Source: Mesoplasma tabanidae (GTDB lineage: Bacteria > Bacillota_I > Bacilli_A > Mycoplasmatales > Mycoplasmataceae). Taken from it: DNA of 64,000 nucleotides. Below the pieces are notes generated by a model, which saw only the letters and a program-made list of their open reading frames with translations, was not told the DNA's origin and did no database searches. The DNA lies in the NCBI RefSeq assembly GCF_002804025.1, contig NZ_CP024969.1, forward strand, positions 744,001 to 808,000, written 5' to 3'. The translations under genes and the position numbers were made by a program. How positions within the stretch are numbered: position 1 is the first letter of the stretch; each line of letters begins with the position of its first letter. This document shows, in pieces, positions 43,274 to 53,469 of this stretch.

Positions 43274-45151
43274 TTATATTATTGCTGATATAGAATGTTC
43301 TTCAAAATAAAGAACAGCCTCATTTTCTCTTTCAAATGTTTTATCTTCAGAATAAAAATATACTTTAGTTTTATTTCTTGTTACACCAAAATACATATTT
43401 TTATCATGATATTTATTTGTTCTAATAATTCTAACATTTATTGGTAAGGAATTATTCTCAATAAACTCTGTTGATATTTCCAATGGATTTATAAATATAA
43501 AACCACTTTGATTAAATTTTTTTGCATTAACATTCCATAATCTATTTTCTACATCAATTAAATTTTCAGATTCTTTTGCAAACGCAAAAACATTTGATTC
43601 ACCTAATTCATTTTTACAAATTTCAATTAAATTTTTCTCAAAAAATTCTTTTGTACTTGTTTTGACTAATTCATTATTTCTTGATCAATAAATTTTTTTA
43701 TTTTTATTTAAGTCACTTATAGTAAATGTTTTAGAATGCAAAATAATAAATGATATGTCAGGATAAAATTCATTTATTTTGCTAATAGTTTCAAAAAGCA
43801 TTTCATAATCCTTGTTTGTTAGTAAGTGCAAGAAGTCTGAAATTACAATATTTTTTTTGCCTAAGTTAATTGCTTTTAAAATTTTAACATAAATCATATT
43901 TAATGATGAAAGCTTAAAACTTCCTTTTAAGAATCATTCAAAATTTATGTCTAAGTTTTTAAAGTTACTTTCCATTCAGTTTTCAGCTTGTTTAAAAATA
44001 GGTACGATTTGCTTTTTATAATGTTTTCTTAATGAAATGAATTCATTTTTGTTTCCATATTTAACTTCACCAGTCAAAATTAATTTGTGATAATTGTGAA
44101 TATTAGAAATTATGAATTTTGTTAGTAAAGACGCTTCAGCTTTAATAAAGTTAAACAAGAATTTTTTTTCTGTGTGATTTTGATCATTAATTCTATCTTT
44201 AATTATTTTTTTTCAAGTGTTTAATTCAGCTGAAACTTCTTGCTGAACTTCTTTAGCTACTGAATATGTCTTGTAAAATTTGTCTAATTCAAATTTAAAT
44301 TGTGAATTTATTGTTTTTTTTCTAAAAATTAAAATAATACTTTCTAATCGCAATTTGTTCAATCTAATATTTAAAAATTTTAATTGTTTTTCTACAATAA
44401 ATTTTGTCTGTTTGTACTCAAATAATGCTTTTCTTTTTCTTAGTAATTTATTATTTGATTTTTTTGTATTGAATTCACATGTACATGAATCACGCAATCC
44501 ATTTAATGCTTCGATTCGATCGTATAGTACTTGTACAAATTTAAATTCTCTTTTTTTAAGCAAAGCGTCTTTTTCAATATCATATAATGCTTTTGATAAA
44601 ACTTTAACTTGAGGTGAAAATTCGACAAACATTTTTTGAGACATACTTTCATTTAGTTTTGATAAAACATCATCTAGGTTATTAATAATTTTTTCATGAG
44701 ATTCGTTTGAGAATTTAATAAATTTATTAATAGCTTCATCAATATCTCTTCTAAGCTTTAAATCAGAAAGATCATTTTTTGAGTCTACTAATGATAAGTA
44801 ATCATATTTTTTTTCAGCATATTTTATTCTAGCATTTCTTAAGAATTGCAAATCAGAAAGAAGTGAAAGTGCCAAAATTCATTTTGTCGGAATTAAACGC
44901 TCAAATCAGGTATCTGTTTTAATATACTCAGTTCTTAATTTAACAAAACTTCTATTAATTACATCTTCATTATCTACTTGATATCTACCAGTCTTATTTT
45001 TTTGTCGCCCCAGAATTATTTTTTTAAATGATTTTTGTTTTTCATCTTCTAAATAAACATTTGTTATTTGTCCTGATTTAGATTCAAAATCAACTTTTTT
45101 AAGCCCCTCTTTAACACTAGAAGGCGTAAAATTTTTAATTTTATATGACAT
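43274..45151 (-). CDS. Pseudo-ABC ATPase with a long coiled-coil insertion
   Basis: The 625-aa protein is a single frame with several TGA (Trp) codons. Its N-terminus aligns with the start of an ABC ATPase (GLKKVDFESKSGQITNVYL, like LKNVSFEIKKGEI), but the P-loop is LEDEKQKSF (residues 34-42) instead of GxxGxGKS. After about residue 80 comes a helical, charged insertion of about 330 residues. The C-terminal part again looks ABC-like: KLSSLNMIYVKILKAINLG (413-431, signature position) and KNIVISDFLHLL (Walker B with D439, but Phe for the catalytic Glu), then FIILHSK with H472. ATP hydrolysis is unlikely. The ATG has GGAAGGT upstream. The gene heads an operon with tdk, prfA and prmC. A family is not recognised; the ABC relation is my reading. 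Confidence 0.6.
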
Positions 45152-45183
45152 TTTTTACCTTCCTTACTAAAGACAATACATTT

Positions 45184-45189
45184 ATTATA
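45184..45189 (-). promoter_or_regulatory. Candidate -10 box of the tdk-prfA-prmC run
   Basis: A perfect TATAAT on the minus strand lies 33 bases before the pseudo-ABC start. The -35 is weak. The rpmE terminator lies just upstream, so a new promoter is expected here. Confidence 0.38.
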
Positions 45190-45224
45190 TTTTAAATCAT
45201 TTAAGCTTTTAATTAAACCAATTA

Positions 45225-45252
45225 GGCAAATAAAAGACCACTATTGTGGTCT
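45225..45252 (-). terminator. Terminator of rpmE
   Basis: AGACCAC-AATA-GTGGTCT is a perfect 7-bp stem followed leftward by TTTATTT. It lies 4 bases after the rpmE stop. Confidence 0.82.
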
Positions 45253-45255
45253 AAA

Positions 45256-45534
45256 TTATTTATTTTCTTTGTTTTTTGATTTTTGTTCTTCAGAATTTTT
45301 TTGAGCAGTTGCATTAATAGCTTCTTTTCTTGCAAATTTTGATTTAAATTGTTCAACACGACCTGTAGTGTTTGCAAAGTTTTGTGCTCCTGAAAAGAAT
45401 GGGTGACAGTTTGAACAAACATCAATTCTCATTTCTTCTCTTTTTGTAGTTCCACAAACAAATTCATTAGCACAAGTTGTACAAATAAATTTTGCTTCCT
45501 CGAAGTATTTTGGTTGAATATCTTTTTTTGGCAT
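45256..45534 (-). CDS. rpmE: Ribosomal protein L31 (zinc type)
   Basis: The 92-aa protein carries two CxxC-like pairs (FICTTCANEF and VCSNCHPFFSG), the zinc-binding form of L31. FSGAQNFANTTGRVEQFKSKFA is the family core. A Lys-rich tail (EEQKSKNKENK) extends it beyond the usual 66-88 aa. I chose ATG 45534 because AAAGGAGATA precedes it; a further in-frame ATG-like start 18 bases upstream is inside that site. rpmE before tdk-prfA matches other Firmicutes. Confidence 0.93.
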   Translation of the reverse strand: MPKKDIQPKYFEEAKFICTTCANEFVCGTTKREEMRIDVCSNCHPFFSGAQNFANTTGRVEQFKSKFARKEAINATAQKNSEEQKSKNKENK

Positions 45535-45620
45535 AGATGTATCTCCTTTCACACTATGTTTTCATATAGATACTTTTTCAGTACTTAAAAATTATATAAC
45601 ATTTTTATTTAAAAGCACAA

Positions 45621-45646
45621 ATAAAAAACCGCTTTCGCGATTTTTA
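45621..45646 (-). terminator. Terminator of fba
   Basis: A CGC-GAAA-GCG core with flanking A-T pairs (one mismatch) is followed leftward by a T-tract, about 20 bases after the fba stop. Confidence 0.7.
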
Positions 45647-45666
45647 ATTAAAAGTTTAAAAATATA

Positions 45667-46557
45667 TTAAGCTTTACCTTTACATCCAAATCATTCAGTT
45701 AATTCATTAAATGTTTCTTTTAATGCTTGGTAACCTGGGTTTAATAATTTTCTTGGATCAAATCCTTTAGTTTTATCATCTAAGTCTTTTCCAGCTTCAA
45801 TGTATTTTCTTGTAGCGTCTCTAAATGCTAATTGCAATTCTGTATTAACATTAATTTTTGAGATTCCCATTGAAATTGCTTTTTCAACTTGATCTTGAGG
45901 AATTCCACTTCCACCATGTAATACCATTGGCATTTTACATGCTGATTGTAATTCTTCTAAAGTATCAAATGATAAAGAAGTTCATCATTCTGGGTATTTC
46001 CCATGAATATTTCCAATTCCTGCTGCTAACATTGAAATTCCTGTTTTTGAAATTTCAGCTGCTTGAGTTGGGTCACCTAATTCACCGTTTCCAACAACTC
46101 CATCTTCTTCTCCACCAATTGAACCAATTTCAGCTTCAACTGAAATTTCATGTTCATTAGCAAAAATTAATAATTCTTTAGTTTTTGCCAAGTTTTCTTC
46201 GTATGGTAAATGTGATCCATCAAACATAACTGATGAATAACCAGCTAAAATACATTTTTTAGCCATTTCAATTGATTGTCCATGGTCTAAGTGTAACGCT
46301 ACTGGAACAGTAATGTTTAATTCTTCTAATAATCCATTAACCATTCCTACAACAGTGATTGGTCCACCCATATATTTAATTGCACCTTCACTTGTTCCTA
46401 AGATAACAGGTGTATTTGAAGCTTGAGCTGCTTCTAAAATTGCTTTAGTTCATTCTAAGTTATTAATGTTAAAGTGACCGATTGCATATTTGTTTTCGTG
46501 TGCTGCTTTAACCATAGCTGTAGAGTTAACTAATTTTTCATGATATAGTCTTGTCAT
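45667..46557 (-). CDS. fba: Fructose-bisphosphate aldolase, class II
   Basis: The 296-aa zinc enzyme splits fructose 1,6-bisphosphate to DHAP and glyceraldehyde 3-phosphate. AIGHFNINNLEW, VALHLDHGQSIEMAKKCI, SSVMFDGSHLPYEENLAKTKE, MPMVLHGGSGIPQDQV and ISKINVNTELQ are the substrate and Zn blocks. TGA encodes Trp in NNLEWTKA and PEWWTSL. The ATG at 46555-46557 follows AGAGGAAGAATAA; a TATAAT -10 lies at 46589-46594. DHAP links it with the glycerol block. Confidence 0.97.
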
Positions 46558-46588
46558 TTATTCTTCCTCTTTCTTTTACTTCTTTAAA

Positions 46589-46594
46589 ATTATA
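46589..46594 (-). promoter_or_regulatory. Candidate -10 box of fba
   Basis: A perfect TATAAT on the minus strand lies 32 bases before the fba start, with no clear -35. Confidence 0.4.
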
Positions 46595-46627
46595 CAACTT
46601 TATAAGTTTTAAAAAAATAATTTTAAA

Positions 46628-47479
46628 TTATCTTTTTGCTGTTCATTTAAATGTAAATGTTGTTAATGTAAATAATCCTGCAAGAATTGCTAATGAACCA
46701 ACTATTGGTTGTCAAACTGCAGTAAAGCTATTCATTGTTCCTTGTGAACTTGTTAATCAAGTTTCTGAGTTGAAAGCATACATATATAAGAACACTGGAT
46801 ATTTATGTGGAATAAAGTATGTAAATATAACTATTCCTTTACTTGTGAATAAAGCTTGTGCAGGCAACATAACTCCAGACAAGAAAATACTAAAGAAGTA
46901 AACCATCATAACTACACCTTGAATTGATCCAGAAGAATTTGCAATTCCACCAAATAGTGTTGCAAGAGCAATAGAAGTTGCGCAAATTAGTATTATTGAT
47001 AATAATAAATATCCAAAGTTTATTGTTTTAAATGCTGATAAAAAATCATTGTTAGCCCCTGTACCCAACACAGCTATACTAAATATCATATTAAAACATA
47101 AAACAATAATATAAAAGAATAACCCAGCTAGTAAGTAAACTAATCAAATTGAAGCAATAAACATGCTCTTTTTAACTCCTGTTATATCTATTCTTTTTAA
47201 GAATACTGAGTTTTTTCACTCAACTATTGCTGGGGTTAATGATGTTAAAACCGTTAAACATGGTAATAAAGCATAATTAAAAAGCAATGCTCCTTTGACA
47301 AGTGTTTTGTCGTTTCCTTTAAATATAAAGAAAAACATAACAGAAAAAAATATTGGAACAACAAGCATAAAAATAATACTTCTTGGTTCTTTAATAAATG
47401 ATTTATAAACTAGTAAAGTTAAGTTTTTAAAAATACTAGTTTGTTTCTTAAAATTAAATGTGTCTATTTTTTTAAACAT
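46628..47479 (-). CDS. ABC-2 type permease
   Basis: The 283-aa membrane protein has six predicted helices. SIIFMLVVPIFFSVMFFFIF is the first, and YFFSIFLSGVMLPAQALF the family's conserved ABC-2 block. The last helix ends in FTLTTFTFKWTAKR. Its ATG overlaps the TAA of the upstream ATPase (TAATG). The pair forms an ATP-driven exporter of the drug or bacteriocin type, with unknown substrate. Confidence 0.87.
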
Positions 47480-48183
47480 TATTTCAACTCTCCTTTAAAA
47501 AATAAATTCATCAAGTCTCTAACTGATCCATATTTTTTAATTACTTCAGTTATTTTTTTATCAAAGAAAATTCCACCATCTTTAATTATTATTATTCTGT
47601 CACACAAAATTTCAACTTCTTTTGGATGGTGAGAAACAAGTAATAATGTTTGTTTAAATTTTTTAACATTATCTCTAAAAAAATCTGTTATTTTATATTG
47701 AAGTTCCATATCCAATCCTGTTGTTAATTCGTCAAGTATCACAATTTTTGGATTATTCATAACAGAAATCATAGCGTTGAATCTTTGCTTCTGTCCACCA
47801 GAAAGTTTTTTAAGAGGAGTTTTAATAAATTCTTTAATATCAAAAACTTCAGCTATAACATTTTCTCATTCTTTTGTAAATTTAGGATAGATGCTTCTAT
47901 AAAAAGCTAACATATCAGTTGGAGTAATACCTGCTGGTCAATCACCTGTTTGTAATTGAATTCCAATTTCATTTTTTATATTACCTTCTAAATTAATTTT
48001 TATTGAGCCTTTATCAGGTTTATTAAACTGAGCAATCATTTCAACTAATGTTGTTTTACCACAACCATTAGCCCCCATAATTGCAACCCTTTCTCCTTCT
48101 TTAATAGCAAGGTTCAAATTATCCAATACAACTTTATTTTTAAATGCTTTTTTCAAATTTTTTATTTCAATTATATTTGTCAT
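47479..48183 (-). CDS. ABC exporter ATP-binding protein
   Basis: The 234-aa ATPase has a complete set of motifs: Walker A GANGCGKTTL, signature LSGGQKQR, Walker B IVILDELTTGLD (Leu follows the catalytic Glu instead of Pro), and VSHHPKE for the switch His. It belongs to the ABC-2 exporter class and is translationally coupled to the permease. The ATG at 48181-48183 has AAAAGGAGATAAT. It is divergent from the acetyltransferase gene on the other strand. Confidence 0.94.
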
Positions 48184-48287
48184 ATTATCTCCTTTTCATA
48201 TAAATTTAATAATAGCACTAATAATTAAAATTGTTATATACTATAAAAAATATTCATGTACAATTAATTATAATTTTAGGAGGTATT

Positions 48288-48800
48288 ATGAAAATAGATT
48301 TAGTTAAACCTGAGTTGAAGCATGTAACTCAAATATCTAATGTTTTAAATGACTTTTTAAAAAATTCAAATGAAATGATCAGTGGTATACAAGGAGCATC
48401 AGATATACATACTTTTGAAAATATTGATGAATGAATAAAGTTTGCTCAGGAAGGAACTGGTAAAGAAGGTTGAATGCCTTTCAGACAATTTCTAGCTATT
48501 AATGAAGAAAATGAAATAGTCGGATTTATAAATTTAAGATTGCAGCTTAATGATTACTTATTAAATTTTGGAGGTCACATAGGTTATGGTGTTTGCCCTT
48601 CTCAAAGAAAAAAAGGATTTGCAACAGAAATGTTAAGGCAAATTATAAAAATTGCTAAAAAAGAAGGAATCACAGAAATATTAATAACCTGTTTAGAAAC
48701 AAATATCGCTTCTGAAAAAGTTATTCTAAATAACTGCGGAATTTTTGAAGATGCTAGAATAAAAGATGGAGAAAATATAAAAAGATTCTGGATAAAATAA
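48288..48800 (+). CDS. GNAT acetyltransferase
   Basis: The 170-aa protein has the GNAT motif A GYGVCPSQRKKGFATEMLRQIIKIAKKEG, with acetyl-CoA binding RKKGFA. EIVGFINLRLQLN is motif B-like and KVILNNCGIFED the C-terminal element. The substrate is unknown. The ATG at 48288 has TAGGAGGTATT, which is a strong ribosome-binding site; upstream in-frame ATGs lack one. It is convergent with the PTS gene and shares its terminator. Confidence 0.9.
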
Positions 48801-48823
48801 AAAAATCTCTAACGAGATTTTTT
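48798..48823. terminator. Bidirectional terminator between the GNAT and PTS genes
   Basis: AAAAATCTC and GAGATTTTT pair around the loop TAAC. The stop codon of the leftward PTS gene (48809-48811) lies in the loop and stem. Confidence 0.78.
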
Positions 48824-50632
48824 ATGCATTTTTTGCATTTTTTCAGCTACGTGGACAACGTCTAAACCTATTACTATTTGCATTGCCTCAGTACCCATTC
48901 TTTTTATCCCATAAGAACCGGCTTCCTTAATTTTGGCTTCATCAATTTTAGAATTATCTTTTAAAATTAATCTTAATCGAGTCATGCAATTATCAATAGA
49001 CACAATATTATCTTCACCTAAAGCATCAAATATTTTTTCTGCCATCATTGTATATTTATCTTCTATTTTTTCACTATTTTGTTTTTTATTTTTTGTTGCA
49101 ACAGTTACTTCGCTTTCTTCTCTTCCAGGTGTTGGAAGATTTAATTTTTTAATTGCTACATAAAATATTCCAAAATATGTTCCAAAAGCTATTGGTGTTA
49201 ATAGTAGAACTCATAATGGGTTAGATGTTATTCTAAACACCCCTTCTTTTGAAGCTGCAAATCCTCAAGATTGTGCAAATGATGCAATATAGTCAATTAA
49301 TCCTGCACTAAATCCAAATCCTAATTGAATTTGCATACCTGTAGAAATAGCTACAAACATACCTGCCAATAGTGCATGAATTACTAATAATATAGGAGAA
49401 ATAAATACAAATGAGAACTCGATTGGTTCAGTTATTCCTGAAACAAGAGAAACTAATGCAACTCCTCCTAAAAATCCAGCAATTTCTTTTCTATTTTCGG
49501 GTTTAGCAGTGCATACCATCGCTATTGCAATGGCAGGTACCCCCCCCATCATAACAGGGAAAAAACCTCCTTGAAATAGCCCTGATCCTTCAACTCCTGC
49601 AGCAAACGCATTTATATCTCCATTAACAATAGTTTCAGCTCCTACATTACCTGTTATTGGATCAATTATATGTCCTTGAATAGGCAACTGGAATCAGAAG
49701 AAAGTATTCAATATATTATGTAATCCAAAAGGCAACAAGAATCTATTTAAAATAGCATACATAGCTGTTCCAGGAACTGCTACAGCGGGATTAGTTGGAT
49801 CTGCTACAGCTTTTCCAAATAACATTAATACATACTGGATTCAAGGTCAAACTAATGAAAAAAGTAATGCTGTTGGTATGACAGCAATTAAAGCTACCAT
49901 TGGAACAAATCTTCTTCCACTGAAAAATGAAAGAGCTTGAGGTAATTGAATATCTTTATATTTATTATAGAAAAATGCAGATAAGCAACCTGCTGTGATT
50001 CCACCTAAAACCCCAATATTTAAAACATATGTACCATCTGAAACATATTTAATAAGTTCACCATTTGCTCCTTCATAAGTTGAATTAATTGGAACATAAA
50101 ATAGACCCGATAATTTTCCTGATATTTCAACACCGATTACTTTTCCGGCATCATCAAGAATAGGTTTATATATATCAAAACCTAAAGTTTTACCATATAT
50201 CATAGATGGTAAACTTCTTTCCACACTTGTTAGAGCAATTAATGCAATATAAAAGACTGCACTAACTAATGCCACTTCTCCTCTATGATCTTTTGAAAGA
50301 CCAAATGCTATACCAATTGCAAAAAGCAAGGCTAAATTATCAAAAACAATTTGACCCGGTTGTTGAATTATAAATGAAATTCAATATCCAATTTGACTTC
50401 CAACCCCACTTAAAATGGCACCTGTTGAATCAGTTGTATATGTCACTCCAAGAGCTCCAAATCTGTTTAAAATAGCGGCAAATGGTAAAACTGCAATTGG
50501 AAACGCTAAAGCTTTTCCAAGTTCTTGTAATTTTGTTAAAATTTTGTTTCACTTACTGCTACCATTTGTATTTAAAGCACTCTTTTTTCTGTTTTTAGAT
50601 TGAGAATGCTTTTGTTTTATTTGTGTTAACAT
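48809..50632 (-). CDS. nagE: PTS N-acetylglucosamine-type EIICB (NagE-like)
   Basis: The 607-aa permease imports and phosphorylates a sugar with phosphate from HPr. The N-terminal EIIC domain (helices from LGKALAFPIAVLPFAAILNRFG) has GLFYVPINSTYEGANGE and VADPTNPAVAVPGTAMYAILNRFLLPFGLHNI, which resemble glucose/GlcNAc porters. The C-terminal EIIB has DNCMTRLRL with phospho-Cys549. No EIIA is fused, so a separate EIIA (not in this window) must serve it. The assignment to GlcNAc rests on the neighbours nagA and nagB and on similarity to NagE. The ATG at 50630-50632 follows AAAGGAGATTTT. A promoter and operator-like dyad lie upstream. Confidence 0.8.
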
Positions 50633-50690
50633 GAAAATCTCCTTTCATGTTAATTTTACTTAAAAATGAAATGATGTTAAAAAAACGGCA

Positions 50691-50734
50691 AGGAAATTTT
50701 TTCCATTCTACACTACTTTAAATAGAAATAGCAA
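50691..50734 (-). promoter_or_regulatory. Promoter and operator-like dyad of the NagE-like gene
   Basis: TTGCTA (50729-50734), 18 bases, then TAGAAT (50705-50710) on the minus strand. Just downstream lies GGAAAAAATTTCC (50692-50704), a dyad placed where a repressor would block transcription start. Confidence 0.5.
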
Positions 50735-50735
50735 A

Positions 50736-51047
50736 TTAAACTACACCAGATATACCAATTGCGAACATAACAATGGCTGCTACTATTGTTGCAATAATCA
50801 TAAAATAAAAAGCATAACTAGACCATGCATCCATATACTTATATTTACCTGAGACAATTTTAAAAGTCTGCTCTTTTTTATATTTCTTTTTACGTAAAAA
50901 TGAAATGGTTATTAAAATTAATAAAACTGCTAAAATGACCAAAAGTAAAGACCCTCCAAGAAATAATCATCCTGCTTTCTCTGAAATTTTATTTGCTTCT
51001 TCTGCTTCTGCTAACGCAACAAAATTTTTTATATCATATTTTGTCAT
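50736..51047 (-). CDS. Small two-helix membrane protein upstream of the PTS gene
   Basis: The 103-aa protein has helices near residues 27-50 (WLFLGGSLLLVILAVLLILI) and 78-102 (FYFMIIATIVAAIVMFAIGI), with a basic loop (RKKKYKKEQ) between. TGA encodes Trp at residue 27. The ATG at 51045-51047 has AAAGGAGATAAA. It is on the same strand as nagE, about 100 bases upstream, but nagE has its own promoter. Function unknown. Confidence 0.7.
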
Positions 51048-51162
51048 TTTATCTCCTTTACCAATCTTGTATTTTATTCTAGTATTTAAATAAAATAATT
51101 TTAAAATAGATCTATTTTAATTTTAATATTAATTAATTAATTTGTTTTAAAAAAGTGTAAAT

Positions 51163-51219
51163 AGAAAAAAATTCCAATTATTTTTCGTTAAATATTTTTT
51201 TACTCTATATAGGTATAAT
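51163..51219 (+). promoter_or_regulatory. Promoter region of the DUF7916-like gene
   Basis: A perfect TATAAT lies at 51214-51219, 26 bases before the start. Upstream, at 51163-51181, the minus strand reads TAATTGGAATTTTTTTCTA, similar to sequences in front of the NagE-like gene and the RpiR gene. No clear -35 is seen. Confidence 0.42.
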
Positions 51220-51244
51220 TAAAGTGTAAAAGGAGAACAAAATA

Positions 51245-52153
51245 ATGAGATATTTATCTTTAACTGCTTCAGAAATTAAAAAACTTAATTCAAAAGAATT
51301 TATCGAGTCTATTAAAAATTCTGAAGGAAGACTTTTAGTAAGCGAAAATATAGTTATACTTGATCCTTTATTAAAAAGTATAACTAATTCGGAATTAGCT
51401 GCTGCAATGGGCGCGGACATTTTATTGCTTAATCTATTTGATGTTCAAAATCCTGAAATAAAGGGGATGCCAAAAAATGTTAAGCCCTATGAATTAATTA
51501 AAAAAATAAAAGAATTTACAGGTAGATCGGTTGGTGTAAATTTAGAACCTGTTGATCCAGAATTTTGTGAAAATAATAATGATTTTTGAAAAATGACTAA
51601 GGGTAGACTTGCATCTGTTGAAAATGTTAAGAAATTAAAAGATTTTGGTGTTGACTTTATTGTTTTGACAGGCAATCCAGGAAACGGAATAACAAATAAG
51701 GAAGTTGTTAAATGTACAAGACAAATAAAAAATATTTTTAAAAATGAAATAGTAATTTTTGCAGGTAAAATGCATGGGGCAGGCATGGGGGATGCAATAC
51801 TTAAGGACGAAGAAATTAAAGAATTAAAGCATGCTGGAGCTGATGTTATACTAATTCCTGCACCAGGGACCATTCCTGGAACAACAGTCGATTTAATATC
51901 GAAAAAAATTAATCTTATTCATGATCTTGGTTTATTATCTATGACTTCAATCGGTACTTCACAAGAAGGAGCAGATTTGCAAACAATAAAAACAATCGCA
52001 TTAAATGCTAAAATGTGTGGTACAGATATTCATCACATAGGTGACACAGGATATCCTGGTATAGCAGTTCCAGAAAATATTACATCATACAGTATTGCCA
52101 TAAAAGGAATTCGTCATACTTATTTTAGAATGGCTTGTTCAATTAAAAGATAA
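51245..52153 (+). CDS. DUF7916-like TIM-barrel protein
   Basis: The 302-aa protein matches, as I recall it, a family (DUF7916) often found near PTS genes in Firmicutes. The N-terminus reads RYLSLTASEIKKLNSKEFIESIKNSEGR, then ELAAAMGADILLLNLFDVQNP and RSVGVNLEPVDPEFC. GKMHGAGMGDAILKDEEIKELKHAGADVILIPAPGTIPG and IGTSQEGAD look like TIM-barrel phosphate-binding strands. One TGA encodes Trp. Its reaction is unknown; its place before nagA suggests work on an amino-sugar phosphate. The ATG has AAAAGGAGAACAAAAT. Confidence 0.6.
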
Positions 52154-52159
52154 CTTTAA

Positions 52160-52184
52160 GAAAGCGCTTACAGCGCTTCTTTTA
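52160..52184 (+). terminator. Terminator after the DUF7916-like gene
   Basis: AAGCGC-TTACA-GCGCTT (52162-52178) is a 6-bp GC-rich stem followed by a short CTTTT tail. Confidence 0.6.
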
Positions 52185-52194
52185 AATACTAACA

Positions 52195-52222
52195 ATGTTT
52201 TTAAAATATAATTTAAAAACAT
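52195..52222. repeat. 11-bp perfect dyad upstream of nagA
   Basis: ATGTTTTTAAA and TTTAAAAACAT are exact complements with a 6-base loop. No T-tract follows in either direction, so it may be an operator for nagA rather than a terminator. Confidence 0.5.
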
Positions 52223-52270
52223 GAGAATTATTTTCATAATATATTTTATATATTGCTTACATACCATATG

Positions 52271-52276
52271 TATAAT
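52271..52276 (+). promoter_or_regulatory. Candidate -10 box of nagA
   Basis: A perfect TATAAT lies 28 bases before the GTG start. TTGCTT at 52253-52258 is too close for a classical -35 (12 bases). Confidence 0.4.
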
Positions 52277-52303
52277 CATTATATAAAAAGGAGTGTATTA
52301 TTT

Positions 52304-53440
52304 GTGATAATTAAAAATGGGAAAATTGTAACTCCAAAGAAAGTAATTGAAAATGGTTATATTGAGATAATAGATAGTAAAATATTCTCAATAAACGAAG
52401 GTTCTACTAATTTAGAAGGAATTGATGTTAATGGTGCATGAATAATGCCTGGATTTATTGACGCACATGTTCATGGAGGATATGGAGTTGATTTTGAAAC
52501 AGGTAACAAAGAAAGATTTAATGTATTTTCCAAAAATGTTGCAAAAGAAGGTGTAACAAAATACTATCAAGCCACAGTAACAAATTCTGAAAAAGATAAT
52601 AACAAATATTTAACAGAATTTAATGAATTTATGAAAACTAAAAATAAAGGAGCTAAGTGCTTAGGAATTCACATGGAAGGCCCTTTCATTTCAAAAGAAA
52701 AAAAAGGTGCACATGATCAAAAATTGCTGATTGCACCAAATATTGAGTTAGCTAAAAAATGAAATTATATTTCAGGAAACAATATAAAGATAATAACATT
52801 TGCTTCTGACTTACAAGATGGTTCTTTTACAAAATACTGCATTAATAATGATATTTTACCTAGTGTTGGTCATTCAAATATGGAAGCAAAAGAATTTGAA
52901 AAAGATTACTTATTAGGCATTAAGCATGTTTGTCATATTTTTAATGGAATGAGTGGTGTTGATCAAAGAAAACCTGGATTAGCAACAGCGGCATTAAATT
53001 ACTCAGACGTTTTAGTTGAAGTTATTTCTGATGGAATTCACATAAACAATGAAATTTTAAAATTAATTTATAAAATTAAAGGGCCTGAACAAATATGTAT
53101 AATAACAGATTCAATGAACGCAAAAGGATTGGATGATGGCAAATATAAAATAGGAAATTTAGAAGTAATTAAAAAAGGCATGACAGTTAAATTAACTTCT
53201 AACGGTGTACTTGCTGGTGCTGCTGCTACTTTTGATCATAATGTTAGATACTATAAAAAAACTTGCAATATTGAAATGATTGACTTGGCAAAAATGACTT
53301 CAAGTAATATAGCTAAGCAAATGAAATTAAAAGACACCGGATCAATTGAAGTAAATAAATTAGCAGATATAGTTGTTCTTGATAATGAATTAAAAGTTTT
53401 ATTAACAATTGGAGAAGGGCAGATCATTTATAAAAAGTAA
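52304..53440 (+). CDS. nagA: N-acetylglucosamine-6-phosphate deacetylase
   Basis: The 378-aa metal hydrolase removes acetate from GlcNAc 6-phosphate. The metal site is visible as IMPGFIDAHVHGGYGVDFE (HxH), LGIHMEGPFIS, LPSVGHSNM, VCHIFNGMSG and CIITDSMNAKGL (catalytic Asp), with the product loop GVLAGAAATFD. The start is GTG at 52304, with AAGGAG ten bases upstream. Two TGA codons encode Trp. It is followed by the terminator shared with cutC. Confidence 0.93.
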
Positions 53441-53469
53441 AAAAATAGTAATGCATTTACTATTTTTTT
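53439..53469. terminator. Bidirectional terminator between nagA and cutC
   Basis: AAAAATAGTA and TACTATTTTT pair around a 7-base loop, with T-tracts on the right and A-tracts on the left. The cutC stop codon (53460-53462) is in the stem. Confidence 0.75.
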
